Below are positions 33,055 through 43,713 of a DNA stretch of 64,000 nt, one piece after another (within the stretch, counting starts at the first letter, position 1; each line of letters begins with the position of its first letter). The position numbers and the translations under genes are program-made. Origin of the DNA: Lantana camara (taxonomy: Eukaryota; Streptophyta; Magnoliopsida; Lamiales; Verbenaceae); the NCBI GenBank assembly GCA_037501455.1, contig CM074858.1, positions 78,280,501-78,344,500 of the forward strand, given 5' to 3'. Below the pieces are notes generated by a model. It was not told the DNA's origin, ran no database searches, and saw nothing but the letters and a program-made list of their open reading frames with translations.

Positions 33055-36000
33055 ATGGCTTCGGATCCTAAAATTCATTTTAGAATCCGACTAGAGAAAG
33101 GCGTTCTCTAAAAGGCGAAGTTTTTCAATTGTGAAAATTCGACCCGGGCCAAAAGAGAAGCAACCTGAGGTGATGGGATTTTTCCAAACCACTTAAGAGC
33201 AATTGAACCACCTCATAAAATGTTACAATGTATAACATTATGGAATTATTCAATATTCCAAATGAGGAAACAAGTGCACACGAACAAGGTCTAAAGATCT
33301 TACTTGAAGATCTTATGGTCTCGATCATCAACCGAGAAAAGAGTTCTCTATGCACTGATTGCTTACATTGCTTCCACCATCATTCAAACCCTTTATGCTC
33401 AACTAGAATGATGCTAATGTAGCATAGTTAATCATTTAAGCTGATAATGGTTGAGAGCATCCTTAAGAAGGAACAAAAGGTTGTGATGGTTAATTCTTCT
33501 TCTAAACTCACTGAGTTAAAGGCCTGAAGGCCTAAAGAAGAAGAAACCCTTAAGAGCCCAATGGAGGGGCGTGTAAGGGGTACGCCCAAAAGACACTAGA
33601 GATCAAATTGGACGTTTGCTTCTATGGTAGCAAATAAGGACTTTGAAAGGGAACTGCAAAGAGTATGAGTACCCTGAAATGTTACCTCGTTTAGCAATTC
33701 TACTAGGAATAGAATTCAGTAGTCTTGAGTCAATTCTGCATAATCCGTTGTGCAAAGACTCAAGGTACTAATGTTCTGAACATGCAACGAGATAACAAAA
33801 GTAAGTGAGATGACAAAGCTTCGAATTACTTTGGAACGTTGAGATATAAAAGGATTAGCAAGTCGGACACCTTAAGATCATTCTATGAAAATGAACCTAT
33901 AGTGTTGACTTCCTGTGAATCCTGTCATGAGGGAAGCGTTCCTGAATCCCGTTTATAAGAAACATGGAACGTTCCAAAATTATAGTGGATTTCGATCCAT
34001 GCTGATGAGTGTAAGATGCTTAATGTAAGCACTAGATAAAATCGTCAGTTTAATCATTATGAATGAATGTACTTGTTAAAGTACAAATTCGAAACTTATA
34101 TGAAATTCTTAGAATTTCGAAAGGAGATTAGGAACCGAAGTAGTCATAAGTTATAGGTAAATCGATATGATCGAGATAGCCAATATCTTAGCAACTAATT
34201 CCTTACTCATCTTAGAGATAATAGGATTATCTCTCAGTAAACTAATTCGAGAACACCTTAGTGTTTCCGAATGAGGGAATGAAACCTTATAGGATATGGT
34301 CCATTCCATAGCAAGCTTTACTGACTTATAATCATTCTAGGAATAAACTCCCAGAATATGCAGTTAGAGATTTTTGAATTTTGCACCTTCCAAAATCAGT
34401 CCTTTAGTTGCACTATGCAATGTGGCATATTAAATTCCCTAATTATTCTTGTCCAAGAATTTAATGGAATCCTCTTAAGTGAAGAGGATAGTGGGAGACA
34501 AGCTTGAAACGAGTTCAAGTTTATACAACGATATTGGATATCAGTTTTGTGATTCCCTTGCACAAAGGTTGTTTGTCTCAAAGGAATGTACCTTTCTTAA
34601 GGAATCGTTCCTATAGAAGAAGAAAGGCAAGCAAGCAGACCTCAAAGAAAATTGAGAAAAAATATCCATGCCACATATAGAAGAAACGAGCCCATCTGAT
34701 AAAACTTAGCCAAATTTTAGAGTATGTACACGTATGAAACCATTCTCTTAAGATGTGTTTAGAACGCATTCCTAGATAGCCAAGAGGAGACACTGTCAGA
34801 TTTGGAATCTGAGTAGTGTAAGCAAATCCAATATGGATTCCATATACTCAAACCAAGTTTTGACCTTGGTTGATCCACCTGATAGGATCAAGCTCGTGGA
34901 GCTTCGAGTAAATGGAAAGCATTACAACCTTCTTGACGGTTGAAATGCAAAAGTCCATTTGGACTGTGTTTACCGCATCCTCATATTCTGACTATGAGAT
35001 ATGATAAATGAATATGAGAACTATCTTGTTCAATATGAGATTGAAAGAGACTGAAATAAGGTATTTCTATAAATCTCATATTCAGTGGGAGTATGCACAA
35101 GGTATGCAAATCCCTAAGTCAATCTGTGGATTGATAAAGGCTTCCAGGAGTTAGACAATTCGATTCCACAGTCAAATCGTTTGACACAGATAGAAGTCGA
35201 ATAAGTCTCAAAAGTGTACATATGATAGTTAGTGATGTAAGAGTCAATTTTGGTTCTTTAGAAGACGATATCCTTCTCATTAGGAATGTCAAGGATGACG
35301 TGAAGGTTACCAATTCTTGTTTAAGAAACAATTTGGCATGAAAGGTCTTAGTGATTATCCTAAATTCTCAACATTAAGATCTATAGAAGATAGATCTAAG
35401 AGAATAGATGGATTATCACAAAACGAGTACATAACCACGGTACTAAAAGGAGTTTAGTATGGATAATGGAACATCTCTTTTGAAGAGTATGTGTCCTAAG
35501 ATAACTTTGAGAAAGTTAGAATGTCCAAAATCCCTTTAAGTGAAAGGGTGCATAATGTATGAAAAGTTATGTATTCAATTAGATATGGCGCAACACTAAG
35601 CGTAGTAGGCCGAATCTAATATGACCTCAGAGAAGGTCATTAGATCTCTGTAAAGGATGTCCTCAGAGTACTTGAGAAGAAATGAGGATATGTATTAGTT
35701 TACATAGCCCAAAAGATCTTGTTGTTAGAAGGATATTTGATGTAACCATTCATCAAACATGGATGATTATGAAATCATTGATAGGATACAACTTCTACCA
35801 GAATGGTAATGCAATGTGTTGGAAAGGGTTCCAAGGACGGACATTGCAAAACTCGACTGTCGTAGTTGAGAACTTAGTCGTATTATATAATGCTAAGTTA
35901 AGTGTTTGGGTATGAAACTCCATCTAACTAGTTAGATGAAGTTCCTAGCATGAAACAACACCATTATCATATCGTATGATTAAATGGATGGTTGCTCAAG

Positions 36001-36171
36001 TAAGAGAACCAAGACCTCACCAAGAGACTGAACACGTGATTACGAATCACTTTATAAGGAAAAGGTGTTTCCTAAGAGATGTGTAAACAAGAGGGTCACA
36101 TCAGCAGAGAATATAGCAGATCTACTTTGGAAACGCCCAAAGTCAATAGGCTCTCAAAGTGCATCTTGAGA
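33055..36171 (+). pseudogene. Decayed Copia gag-pol of element 4
   Basis: A gag-like start MASDPKIHFRIRLEK at 33055 is followed by a stop within 20 codons. RT relics appear at 35264-35300 (DDILLIRN, catalytic Asp pair) and 35313-35460 (FGMKGLSDY, SKRIDGLSQNEYI). An RNase H tail relic RVTSAENIADLLWK lies at 36092-36135. Frames change repeatedly and large parts of protease, integrase and RT are not recognisable. No product is expected. Confidence 0.8.
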
Positions 36172-36210
36172 AGATGGGACTTAGAATACCTAAATGGCTT
36201 TTACGGGCAA

Positions 36211-36219
36211 GTGGGAGAT
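36211..36219 (+). other. Polypurine tract of element 4
   Basis: GTGGGAGAT directly precedes the 3' LTR, the standard plant Copia form. Confidence 0.85.
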
Positions 36220-38491
36220 TGTTAGGAATAGTGCCCTAGAAAGCCGATTCGATGTAATCTGCTTTGGGACTTTTCTTGTATCACAGACAATCTTTGAATA
36301 ATATACGATTGATTAATATCATAGGTAAACACTTCTTTATATGGTCTTGTTTGGTATACGTTTACTTTAGCTGTGCATGTATGAGAACTCCCCTAATCCT
36401 GATGACTTTAGGACTCTACCATTTAGGTGAAATGGTTCATGAAACGAGCCCTATATCACATAAGTCATGATTAGTAAAATACTCCAAGCCGATGAGTCCT
36501 ACAGACAGTGGGAGTGTCAACCTGACTCCTCTAAGGCTTGCTTGTGGGATCACGCCCTTAAGAAGGACCACCTTGTTTCATGGAGGTGCAAAGTGTATAG
36601 TTGATACGTGCGTGATACATGAGGGTGCTTACTTTAATAAGTAAGTTCACTGAGGTGCCCCGTGTGAGAACATTCCTAAATGGGAAAGGAAGTTTCTATT
36701 TCAGGAAATGGAAACTTCCAGATTAGGAAATATCTCACGAGTCATTGATGTGATTAATTGATCCTTAGACTTGAGGTTCCATGTTACTTTATGAGTTAAC
36801 TCTGTAGTCTTTGGTATAAGCTTTAAAGGGTGTCGCCTTAGACAACTGATTCAAGCCTTATGCTGGGGCTGCACAAGTGACTCATGAAAGTGAATGAGAA
36901 TCAAGAAAGGACCTACACTTGCATATGCAAGGTGATCTCTTATTGTGTAAGTCATTCATATGCCATATGGAGTCCTTGGCCAAGGCAGTAGATCAAGACA
37001 TCAAGAAAAGGGTTTCTTAGATTGAGATCAAATGGATATGAAATGCACTTAGCTTTAAGACCAGATTATTAGGGTTCTAATTATTCCCTTACCCTAGATC
37101 ATGGTTGAGAGATAGTAAGTAGGAGGATTGTATCTCACATGAATCAATGACTTAAAGGTTCTATCGAATCCGAACATTCCAATTCAGCTAGGGGTTAAAC
37201 ACCTGTTGCTAGACTATGGTTGTTTAATTTGTGGACTGATTAATTAATTAGTGAATTAATTAATTAGGGTCACTGCTAATTGAATTGAGAACCTAGAGGG
37301 TCACACACTGTTTGGTTACATGAGTTGAGGCTTTAAAATGATTAAACGAGTTAATCAAGCCAAGAGGGTTCCACACGTGTGAAACCATACGTGTGGCTCA
37401 CGTGAGTGACACGTGTCACACACGTGTATAAATATATGTGTATATTTATTTATGTATTAAATAATTAATGTGATTAATTATTTAATAGACTCTGGTTTAA
37501 TTTTGAATTAAAAAGAAAGTCTTATTTTGGAGAAAAATAATCTAGTTAATTAATTATGAATTAATTAATTAGATTAAATAAGTTATTTATTTTAAATAAA
37601 TAAAGTATAAAATTATCAAAAAATAGTTTGGATATTTTTAGCTCTCGAAAGTTGATTTGAATTAGAATTCAAAGTCAAAGTCAAAATTACTTGATGATCA
37701 AGTAATAGGAGAGAGAGAGACCAAAATCCTAGCCCATTAAGGACTAGGAATTTCGTCCCTCCCCTTTCTTATATATAGGGGAGCTCATGCTCCCCTTTAG
37801 AGCTAATTAAAAAATTCTTTTGGTTCATGTGTTGAACACCATCCTTTCTCCAAGATAAACGAAACCCTAGGTTAAGCCTAAACACTAACTAGAGAACTAG
37901 CATCCTTACTAGTTAGATTGTAGCCAAGTTGGTGGACTATCTCTAGAGACTTCAAGTTAGAAGTTTTGAAGATTCGAGCTTTACCAAAAGTGGGGATTAA
38001 GCAAAACGATCAGAAGGGATGATGAAACGATTCTGAACCCGACGTGAAGCGAATGAAAAAATCGAACCAAAGAAGATGGCGAAAACCGTTCGTCCATATC
38101 CTGAAGGATGAATTTTTTCACGAGGGTTTTGTGACTGGCAGTTTTCTACTTTCGCAAAACTGGTTTTCGAAGGGAGTTTCAATCCTGCTTTTCTCGTTTC
38201 ATGTTTCTTTCTTTATGTTATATTGTTAAGAACATCTCTAACATGAATTGAATCTAGGTTGGTGTGGATTGCTATCCCGACAATGGATTCTGAAGTAGAA
38301 AGAGACTTTCAAGGGACGGGTTGTCAAGCCGCGAGAAGAGCGTTCTTGGGTGGCTTGAAACGCTTCAAGAAAGAATAAAAGAAAAGTAAGTTTTCTATCT
38401 CTACGAATTTGGTTACACGATTGCGAGTCTAAGGTCCTTTTGTTGGAAAATTTTTAAATTTCCGCTGCTTTCTGATTCGTGTTTTCCAACA
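36220..38491 (+). repeat. 3' LTR of element 4
   Basis: A 2272-bp copy of 28431-30703 with about 17 substitutions and one missing A. It ends TTTTCCAACA and is followed by TCTACAAGTT, which belongs to the Tat-type fragment. Confidence 0.92.
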
Positions 38492-38514
38492 TCTACAAGT
38501 TAGTGCCCTAAAAT

Positions 38515-39639
38515 CTAACTGTCTCTTTCCAAATCCCGAGCGGGAAGGTTGCTGAGATAATGGGGGTCGTTAGTAAGTCCGCAAAGGAAGATGAGTTCCG
38601 CATCATCTATCAAATCTTTGGCCTGTATCTGCCGGCCCTCGTCCCTCAACGCCCTAGCTAGTTCTTTACCCCAATTCTCAGGGAAAGTGGGGTCCAGGCG
38701 ATTCTTTACAAGGGAGCCTTTCCCATGCGAAATCCACTCTCGTGATACCTCGAAATCGTCATCCACTGGGGCTTTGACAAAAATGAACTTCTCCTTCCAA
38801 TCGGGGCCATACGTGGTAGACAGAGAGTTGATCAGTTTCAGATGTGCCTTTGCTTGGCCATAATCGAAGAAACCCGCCTCGGGCGACGAGCGCGGGGAAC
38901 TAACAACTTGCAGCAATGCGGTGAAATTCGACATCGAGGGCTCATATCCAGTATACTCCATGAGGATCACGAAGCAGGTTATGAGGGCGAGTCCATTGGG
39001 CATGATCTGCGAGGGACATAGGTGCAAGTTATTCAGAATATTGGCCACCGGGACCGGGATAGGAAACCTCAATCCCCCAGAGCTGATTGCATCTTTGTAA
39101 ACCACCATCTCACCGGGAGGAGGGTGGTTGGCACGCTCGTGATCAGCAGGGATCCGCTAGGGGAAGAGCTCGTCCCAATATATTGCTGCCAGCATAGTCT
39201 TAATCTCCCCCAAAGTAATGGTGTTGGGAGTGTCGTCCGGGGTATGCTCGGTCGCTTTCATACCTGAGCCCTCACCCTCGTTTAAGCCTCTGGACTTTTC
39301 AGCTTTTTTGGGCCTCTGTGATTTCTTCCTTTTGCCCTTGGCATGGGCTCTTTCAGAGGGCCCCGTTTCTCCCTGAAATTCAGGGGCCGGAGCCGCGATG
39401 GCCACGATCACGGCATGACGGTGGGGATGGGTCGCACTTTCTGTTAACGGGAGACTCACCCCTTGCCTCTCCGCCTCCATCACCATATTCATCTCCTCAA
39501 AAATATGCTCAACCCCTCCTGGGTTCCTTTCCTCCATAGCCGATACGGCGGCATTCAATTCTTCATCCCTTGGAGATGAATTCTGACTTGCTGCCTCCTC
39601 AACCTCCCGAGCAAACTCTTCGACATGATCTCCAGGCAT
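38515..39639 (-). pseudogene. Antisense extra ORF of the Tat-type element (Transposase_28-like), one stop
   Basis: Reading from ATG at 39639, 161 codons lead to an in-frame TAG at 39157-39159. The same frame then continues for 214 more codons to TAG at 38515, so one nonsense codon splits an ORF of about 375 codons. The C-terminal half (GLRFPIPVPVANILNNLHL, PNGLALITCFVILM) resembles the PF04195 putative gypsy-type transposon domain common in plant genomes. The N-terminal half is acidic, then basic (KGKRKKSQRPKKAEK). The molecular role of these proteins is unknown. Alternatively it could be a non-LTR-linked domesticated copy, but the PPT and LTR alongside argue against it. Confidence 0.78.
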
Positions 39640-39925
39640 GGTTTGAGAAGGATTTTCGAGAAGTGGAAGGGTTTTCTTTTAAGAATCGGAAGGAGAGGTA
39701 AAATTCAGGGATTCCCGGAAATAAGGGGGATGTACCGAAAACTATGTCCTAATTTCTTCTAAGGTTAGCAAATTTAAAAGATTTCACTAGAAAGTCACCT
39801 TGAGTTTTCTAGAAAAACTTGGAAGAAGGTTGTGAGTGCTCTGAAAGTGGTTTTGCAAAGAGTTTTTCGCAAGTGTATGCTCTGAAGATTTGTTCGCGTA
39901 AAAGTGGGTATGGATGCAAAATCCC

Positions 39926-39934
39926 TTATTTATA
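39926..39934 (-). promoter_or_regulatory. TATA box of the antisense ORF
   Basis: The minus strand reads TATAAATAA in a CCC...GG context, 287 bp upstream of the ATG at 39639. It suggests the antisense ORF has its own promoter, separate from the LTR. Confidence 0.65.
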
Positions 39935-40226
39935 GGGATGGGAGTTGGTACGTTTCTGGCAAGTAATTTGAAATTTCAATCATTTCCCATCTCGAAAACC
40001 GTTCACTTTAATGAACCGTCACGTACTCCCTAAGAATCACGCGACCCACGCATATCAGTATTTAATGCAAAGATGTTTCAAGAGGTCAGAAGAAAGGACC
40101 GCATTTAACGCATAGACGTTTCAAGCGGTCAGAAGAAGGGACCGCATTTATGGCGCAATTAGAAGGATAATGGCCTAACACGCCATGCCTTGTACAAGCG
40201 CAACGCTCGATGGATTACATTGGTAG

Positions 40227-40262
40227 AATTCTACAGCCCTTATCAATAAGGACTGTAGAATT
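40227..40262. other. 17-bp-arm hairpin next to the PPT
   Basis: AATTCTACAGCCCTTAT, loop CA, then the inverse arm with a single mismatch. The right arm runs into the first bases of the PPT. Confidence 0.85.
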
Positions 40263-40273
40263 GGGGGGCAAAA
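40259..40273 (+). other. Polypurine tract of the Tat-type element
   Basis: AATTGGGGGGCAAAA immediately before the LTR start TGATGGGG, in the sense orientation of the element and opposite to the extra ORF. Confidence 0.75.
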
Positions 40274-41052
40274 TGATGGGGTAAAAATATGCTTGGGCCA
40301 CGCTTTGGCACGTGGTGCCACTAGTAACTGACACGTGGCCTATCAACCCCCAAAGCAGATCTCCTCTGAGCTTCATTCATCCTCGGGTGTTAAGACCCAT
40401 GGGCGACACGTGGCTACCATAGCTGCTCACCAACTAGTGCTCCTTATACTACAAAGCACGACCCAAGTCCACCAAGGGGGTCATCCTCGAGCGCTCCCTC
40501 CCCTCGGATGGGCTTCCGCATGTAAGCAAACCAAGGGACTAAGCTCCCCCTCATCTCACAGCCTTGGCCCGGATCCACCCTCGGATTCGCTGACCCATCA
40601 GGCTCATGGTTGACATGAGCGCGCTCATGGCCCTCGTTACCAACCCAAAACGGCTCTCTGACATCCCGTACATGTCCGCGCACATGCCACTGTTGCCCGC
40701 ACCACCTTTTGCACCAACTTTTGCAGGAGATTCCTCCTAGGTTTCTCCTCATTGGACCACGTGTAAGGGCGACATTAGGGCAGGACCACAAAGGGGTAAA
40801 TTACCAAAGGGTCCCTGACCCTCAACTATAAATAGGAGTCTTCATCTCCATCCCGGTAAGCAATCTCCATTACTGCAATTTCATACTTCACATACTCTAC
40901 ATACTCTATCTTGGAGATCATCATCTGACTTGAGCGTCGGAGAGCCAAACTGGGAATCACCCCCAGTTCCCCCAGCTTGTCCTTCTGACTTATGGTTCTT
41001 GGTGTTTGTCCTAGCAGGTAGAATCCACTTCCTTTCCGGCGAGTGTTCATCA
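40274..41052 (+). repeat. 3' LTR of the Tat-type element
   Basis: Starts TGATGGGGTAAAA. A TATA box (TATAAATAG) lies at 40827-40835. The likely end is GAGTGTTCATCA at 41052, a terminus style seen in Tat-lineage LTRs. With no partner LTR in the window the right boundary is inferred. Confidence 0.6.
40827..40835 (+). promoter_or_regulatory. TATA box in the Tat-type LTR
   Basis: TATAAATAG in the plus strand, about 553 bp into the LTR, which would start transcription near 40860. Confidence 0.65.
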
Positions 41053-41844
41053 GTTTCCCCACAATATCAAGTAGAGAGTGACCAGATTTTGATAAATCCT
41101 GATTCAGACCCCATCAATGACAATATTACATTTTGTCACAACAAAATTAATTATTGTGATGGCCAATCATTTATCATAACATTATATTTTTATGGTAACA
41201 ATAAGAACTTGCCACAATTAAAAATTTATATAAAACAAAAATATTTCATATGGCAATAATTAATTTTGTCACCACAAATGACCTATTGTGACAATAAAAA
41301 ATTTATCATGATACCATAATTTTATAGTGACTATTATAAGTTGTCACCTGCAAATAATTTATAAAATAACAATACTTTATATGATGATATTATTTTTTAT
41401 TGCGACAAAATAATTTCTGTTGATAAACCTGAAATTTGTCATATATATGATACATAAGTGGCAAAGTATTTCGTCACAGAAGGTTACATAATTTGTCACC
41501 ATACATTCTACCATTTAGCGTGACATATGTCTGAATATTTTGTGACGAATATTAAATTTTGTCATATATATAATACATAAGTGACAAAAAATTTTGTCAC
41601 AAAAGGTTAAATAATTTGTCCCCATACATTGTACCATGTAGCGTGACAAATGTCTGAATATTTTGTGACGATTATTAAATTGTGTCATATAAAATAAAGT
41701 CTTTCGTGACATATAAGAATTTGTCTCTTAAGTTTATTTTGTGGTGACAAACTTATATATCGTCGCTATAGTGTAATCTATTATGACGCTATTACTTTTC
41801 GTCACAAAAAATCATCACGAAAAATAGTTTTTTTTTTTGTAGTG
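41053..41844. mobile_element. Terminal fragment of a CACTA-like DNA transposon
   Basis: The right end reads, on the minus strand, CACTACAAAAAAAAAAA, the canonical CACTA (En/Spm) terminal sequence, at 41828-41844. The preceding ~700 bp are filled with short TTTGTCAC / GTGACAAA words in both orientations, as in CACTA subterminal repeats. No opposite terminus and no transposase ORF are seen, so it is a truncated end. The left boundary is uncertain. Confidence 0.68.
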
Positions 41845-41860
41845 GCTACAGATCCTTCAG

Positions 41861-43520
41861 TGTAGCACCCGAGCGTAAGGTACCATATCCCCCGTACCGA
41901 GACCCGACCCGTATATGAAATGGAAGTCCATACACGTGCCAAATCCACGGCGAACGGGGACACAACACACACGCTATGCTAGGCGGGACTAACCCTTAAA
42001 CCATACAACTCAAGATAACATAACATCAGAGTTAAAATAAAACGCGGAAGCAAGAACGACATAGCATATATACAGTACGCCACCAAGCTCCAAAAATCGA
42101 TATACAAAAACATTCAAATATTCAACGGCACTCAGGCCCACAAAACATGATGCTCCAAGCTATACTATGATCAAATACAAGATAGCAATAAGAGTATGAA
42201 CATATGAGACTGAAAAGAAGTGCTAAACATAAATGCAAGACCTAGACGACTTGTATTCCCGCCTAGCACTCCTGTACCTGAACAAAACAACTGAGAACAA
42301 CCGGGTTCAGTCTAAAAGAGACTGGTGGGTATAAAACGGGGCATAAGATATAATATCACGTAAATTAAACACATACATGAAAGCCTTAATCCCGTGTGAA
42401 GTTTGATAAGAATTTCCCAAGTGGTTAAAACAAAAGAAAACGTCAACGGGATTACGACGTTCATATTCATTCATAATTGTTCATAAGGGTTTATGGCCCG
42501 GCGAGTGGGCGTGCACAATCTCGAACCTACTCCTCGTGTAATCATAATCAATTATTCAATCATTCATTATCATACATATATCTTTTGTGCTCATAAATAA
42601 CATGATCATAATCATTCATATACACCTTCTTCCTCCGGGTGGTGGACAGGCTTGCAAGACCCGGCCACCGTTTCATACATAGGCCAATGGGGGTACATGA
42701 ATCCCCCAAGGGCACTCAGCTCCCATTCCTCGCTAAACCTCCTAGCGAGGGCCGGTATCACCGTAGTTTGGTTGGGACTAGTATATGGGATCCCCGTCAG
42801 CCCTTGCTTCCTCGGTTAGCCACATATACTAAGTCCCGGGGCCCGTGCAATCATAAATCATAAATGTGTCTCGCCAAACATAAGGTAGGGTTTCATAAAT
42901 AAAAGGGGTCATACGTTTGAAATCATTTACCCAAAATGACTCGATATATATAAATATACTATTTTGGCTTAAAACCTTGCACATAAGGAATATATATGGT
43001 TGTTTTAACTAGTAGAAGAAAAACCCACCTTTTCCAAAGCTAAAGAAAGGCACAAGCGTCTCAATGCTCGCCCTCGTCTCCGACCAAACCCGAATCTGTG
43101 CAAAAGAAAAGGTGTGAGACTCAATGACCACATATGACGCTGGCAATGAAGTGAATATGACATGAATGCATAAATGATCATATTATATCATAAAAATGTT
43201 CATGTGCACTATTAAGGAATTTAAAACATAAAATCAAACCATTCGTTCATATATTTCATTCAAATTCATAAATTCATAATTTCATAACATTCATAATGCA
43301 TATCAATTAATCTAAAATTCCATTAAATAATCATAACAAGTAATATTCATATGCACAATTAGGAATAAAATAAATAAAACGTTCAATCAATAGTCGGTAA
43401 TTTAAATACGCGAAATAGTGATCAATTAATTTCAAAAATTGAATTAAATCAAATAATATTTAAAATATATAATAAATATGTATAACATAATAAGTATATA
43501 ATAATATAAAATAACATATG

Positions 43521-43562
<42 letters not shown>

Positions 43563-43681
43563 GTACACACATAAACACAGCCATGCATGCATTTACTATA
43601 TACTAAATACATATATATATATTACATATGTAACACATTCATGCATGCAATTACATACACAAAGCCATGCACACACAAGCT

Positions 43682-43713
<32 letters not shown>

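Larger units (their letters stand above)
28420..38491 (+). mobile_element. Element 4: Ty1/Copia (Angela-like) retrotransposon with decayed interior
   Basis: The LTRs at 28431-30703 and 36220-38491 differ at only about 18 sites by eye (around 99% identity). PBS is at 30706-30717 and the PPT (GTGGGAGAT) at 36211-36219. The LTR start TGTTAGGAATAGTGCCCTAG and the preceding GTGGGAGAT resemble the Angela lineage. The interior (5.5 kb) has only scattered relics of gag, RT and RNase H with no long ORF. The flanks do not show a target duplication, and the left LTR is itself preceded by GTGGGAGAT (28422-28430). Confidence 0.88.
38492..41052 (+). mobile_element. 3' portion of a Tat-lineage Ty3/Gypsy element
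   Basis: The part present holds an antisense ORF with its own TATA box, a spacer with a hairpin, a PPT (40259-40273) and an LTR from TGATGGGGTAAAA (40274) with a plus-strand TATA box. An antisense extra ORF between pol and the 3' LTR is a known trait of Tat/Ogre-lineage elements. Gag-pol and the 5' LTR are missing; the left side is cut by Copia element 4. Confidence 0.7.
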
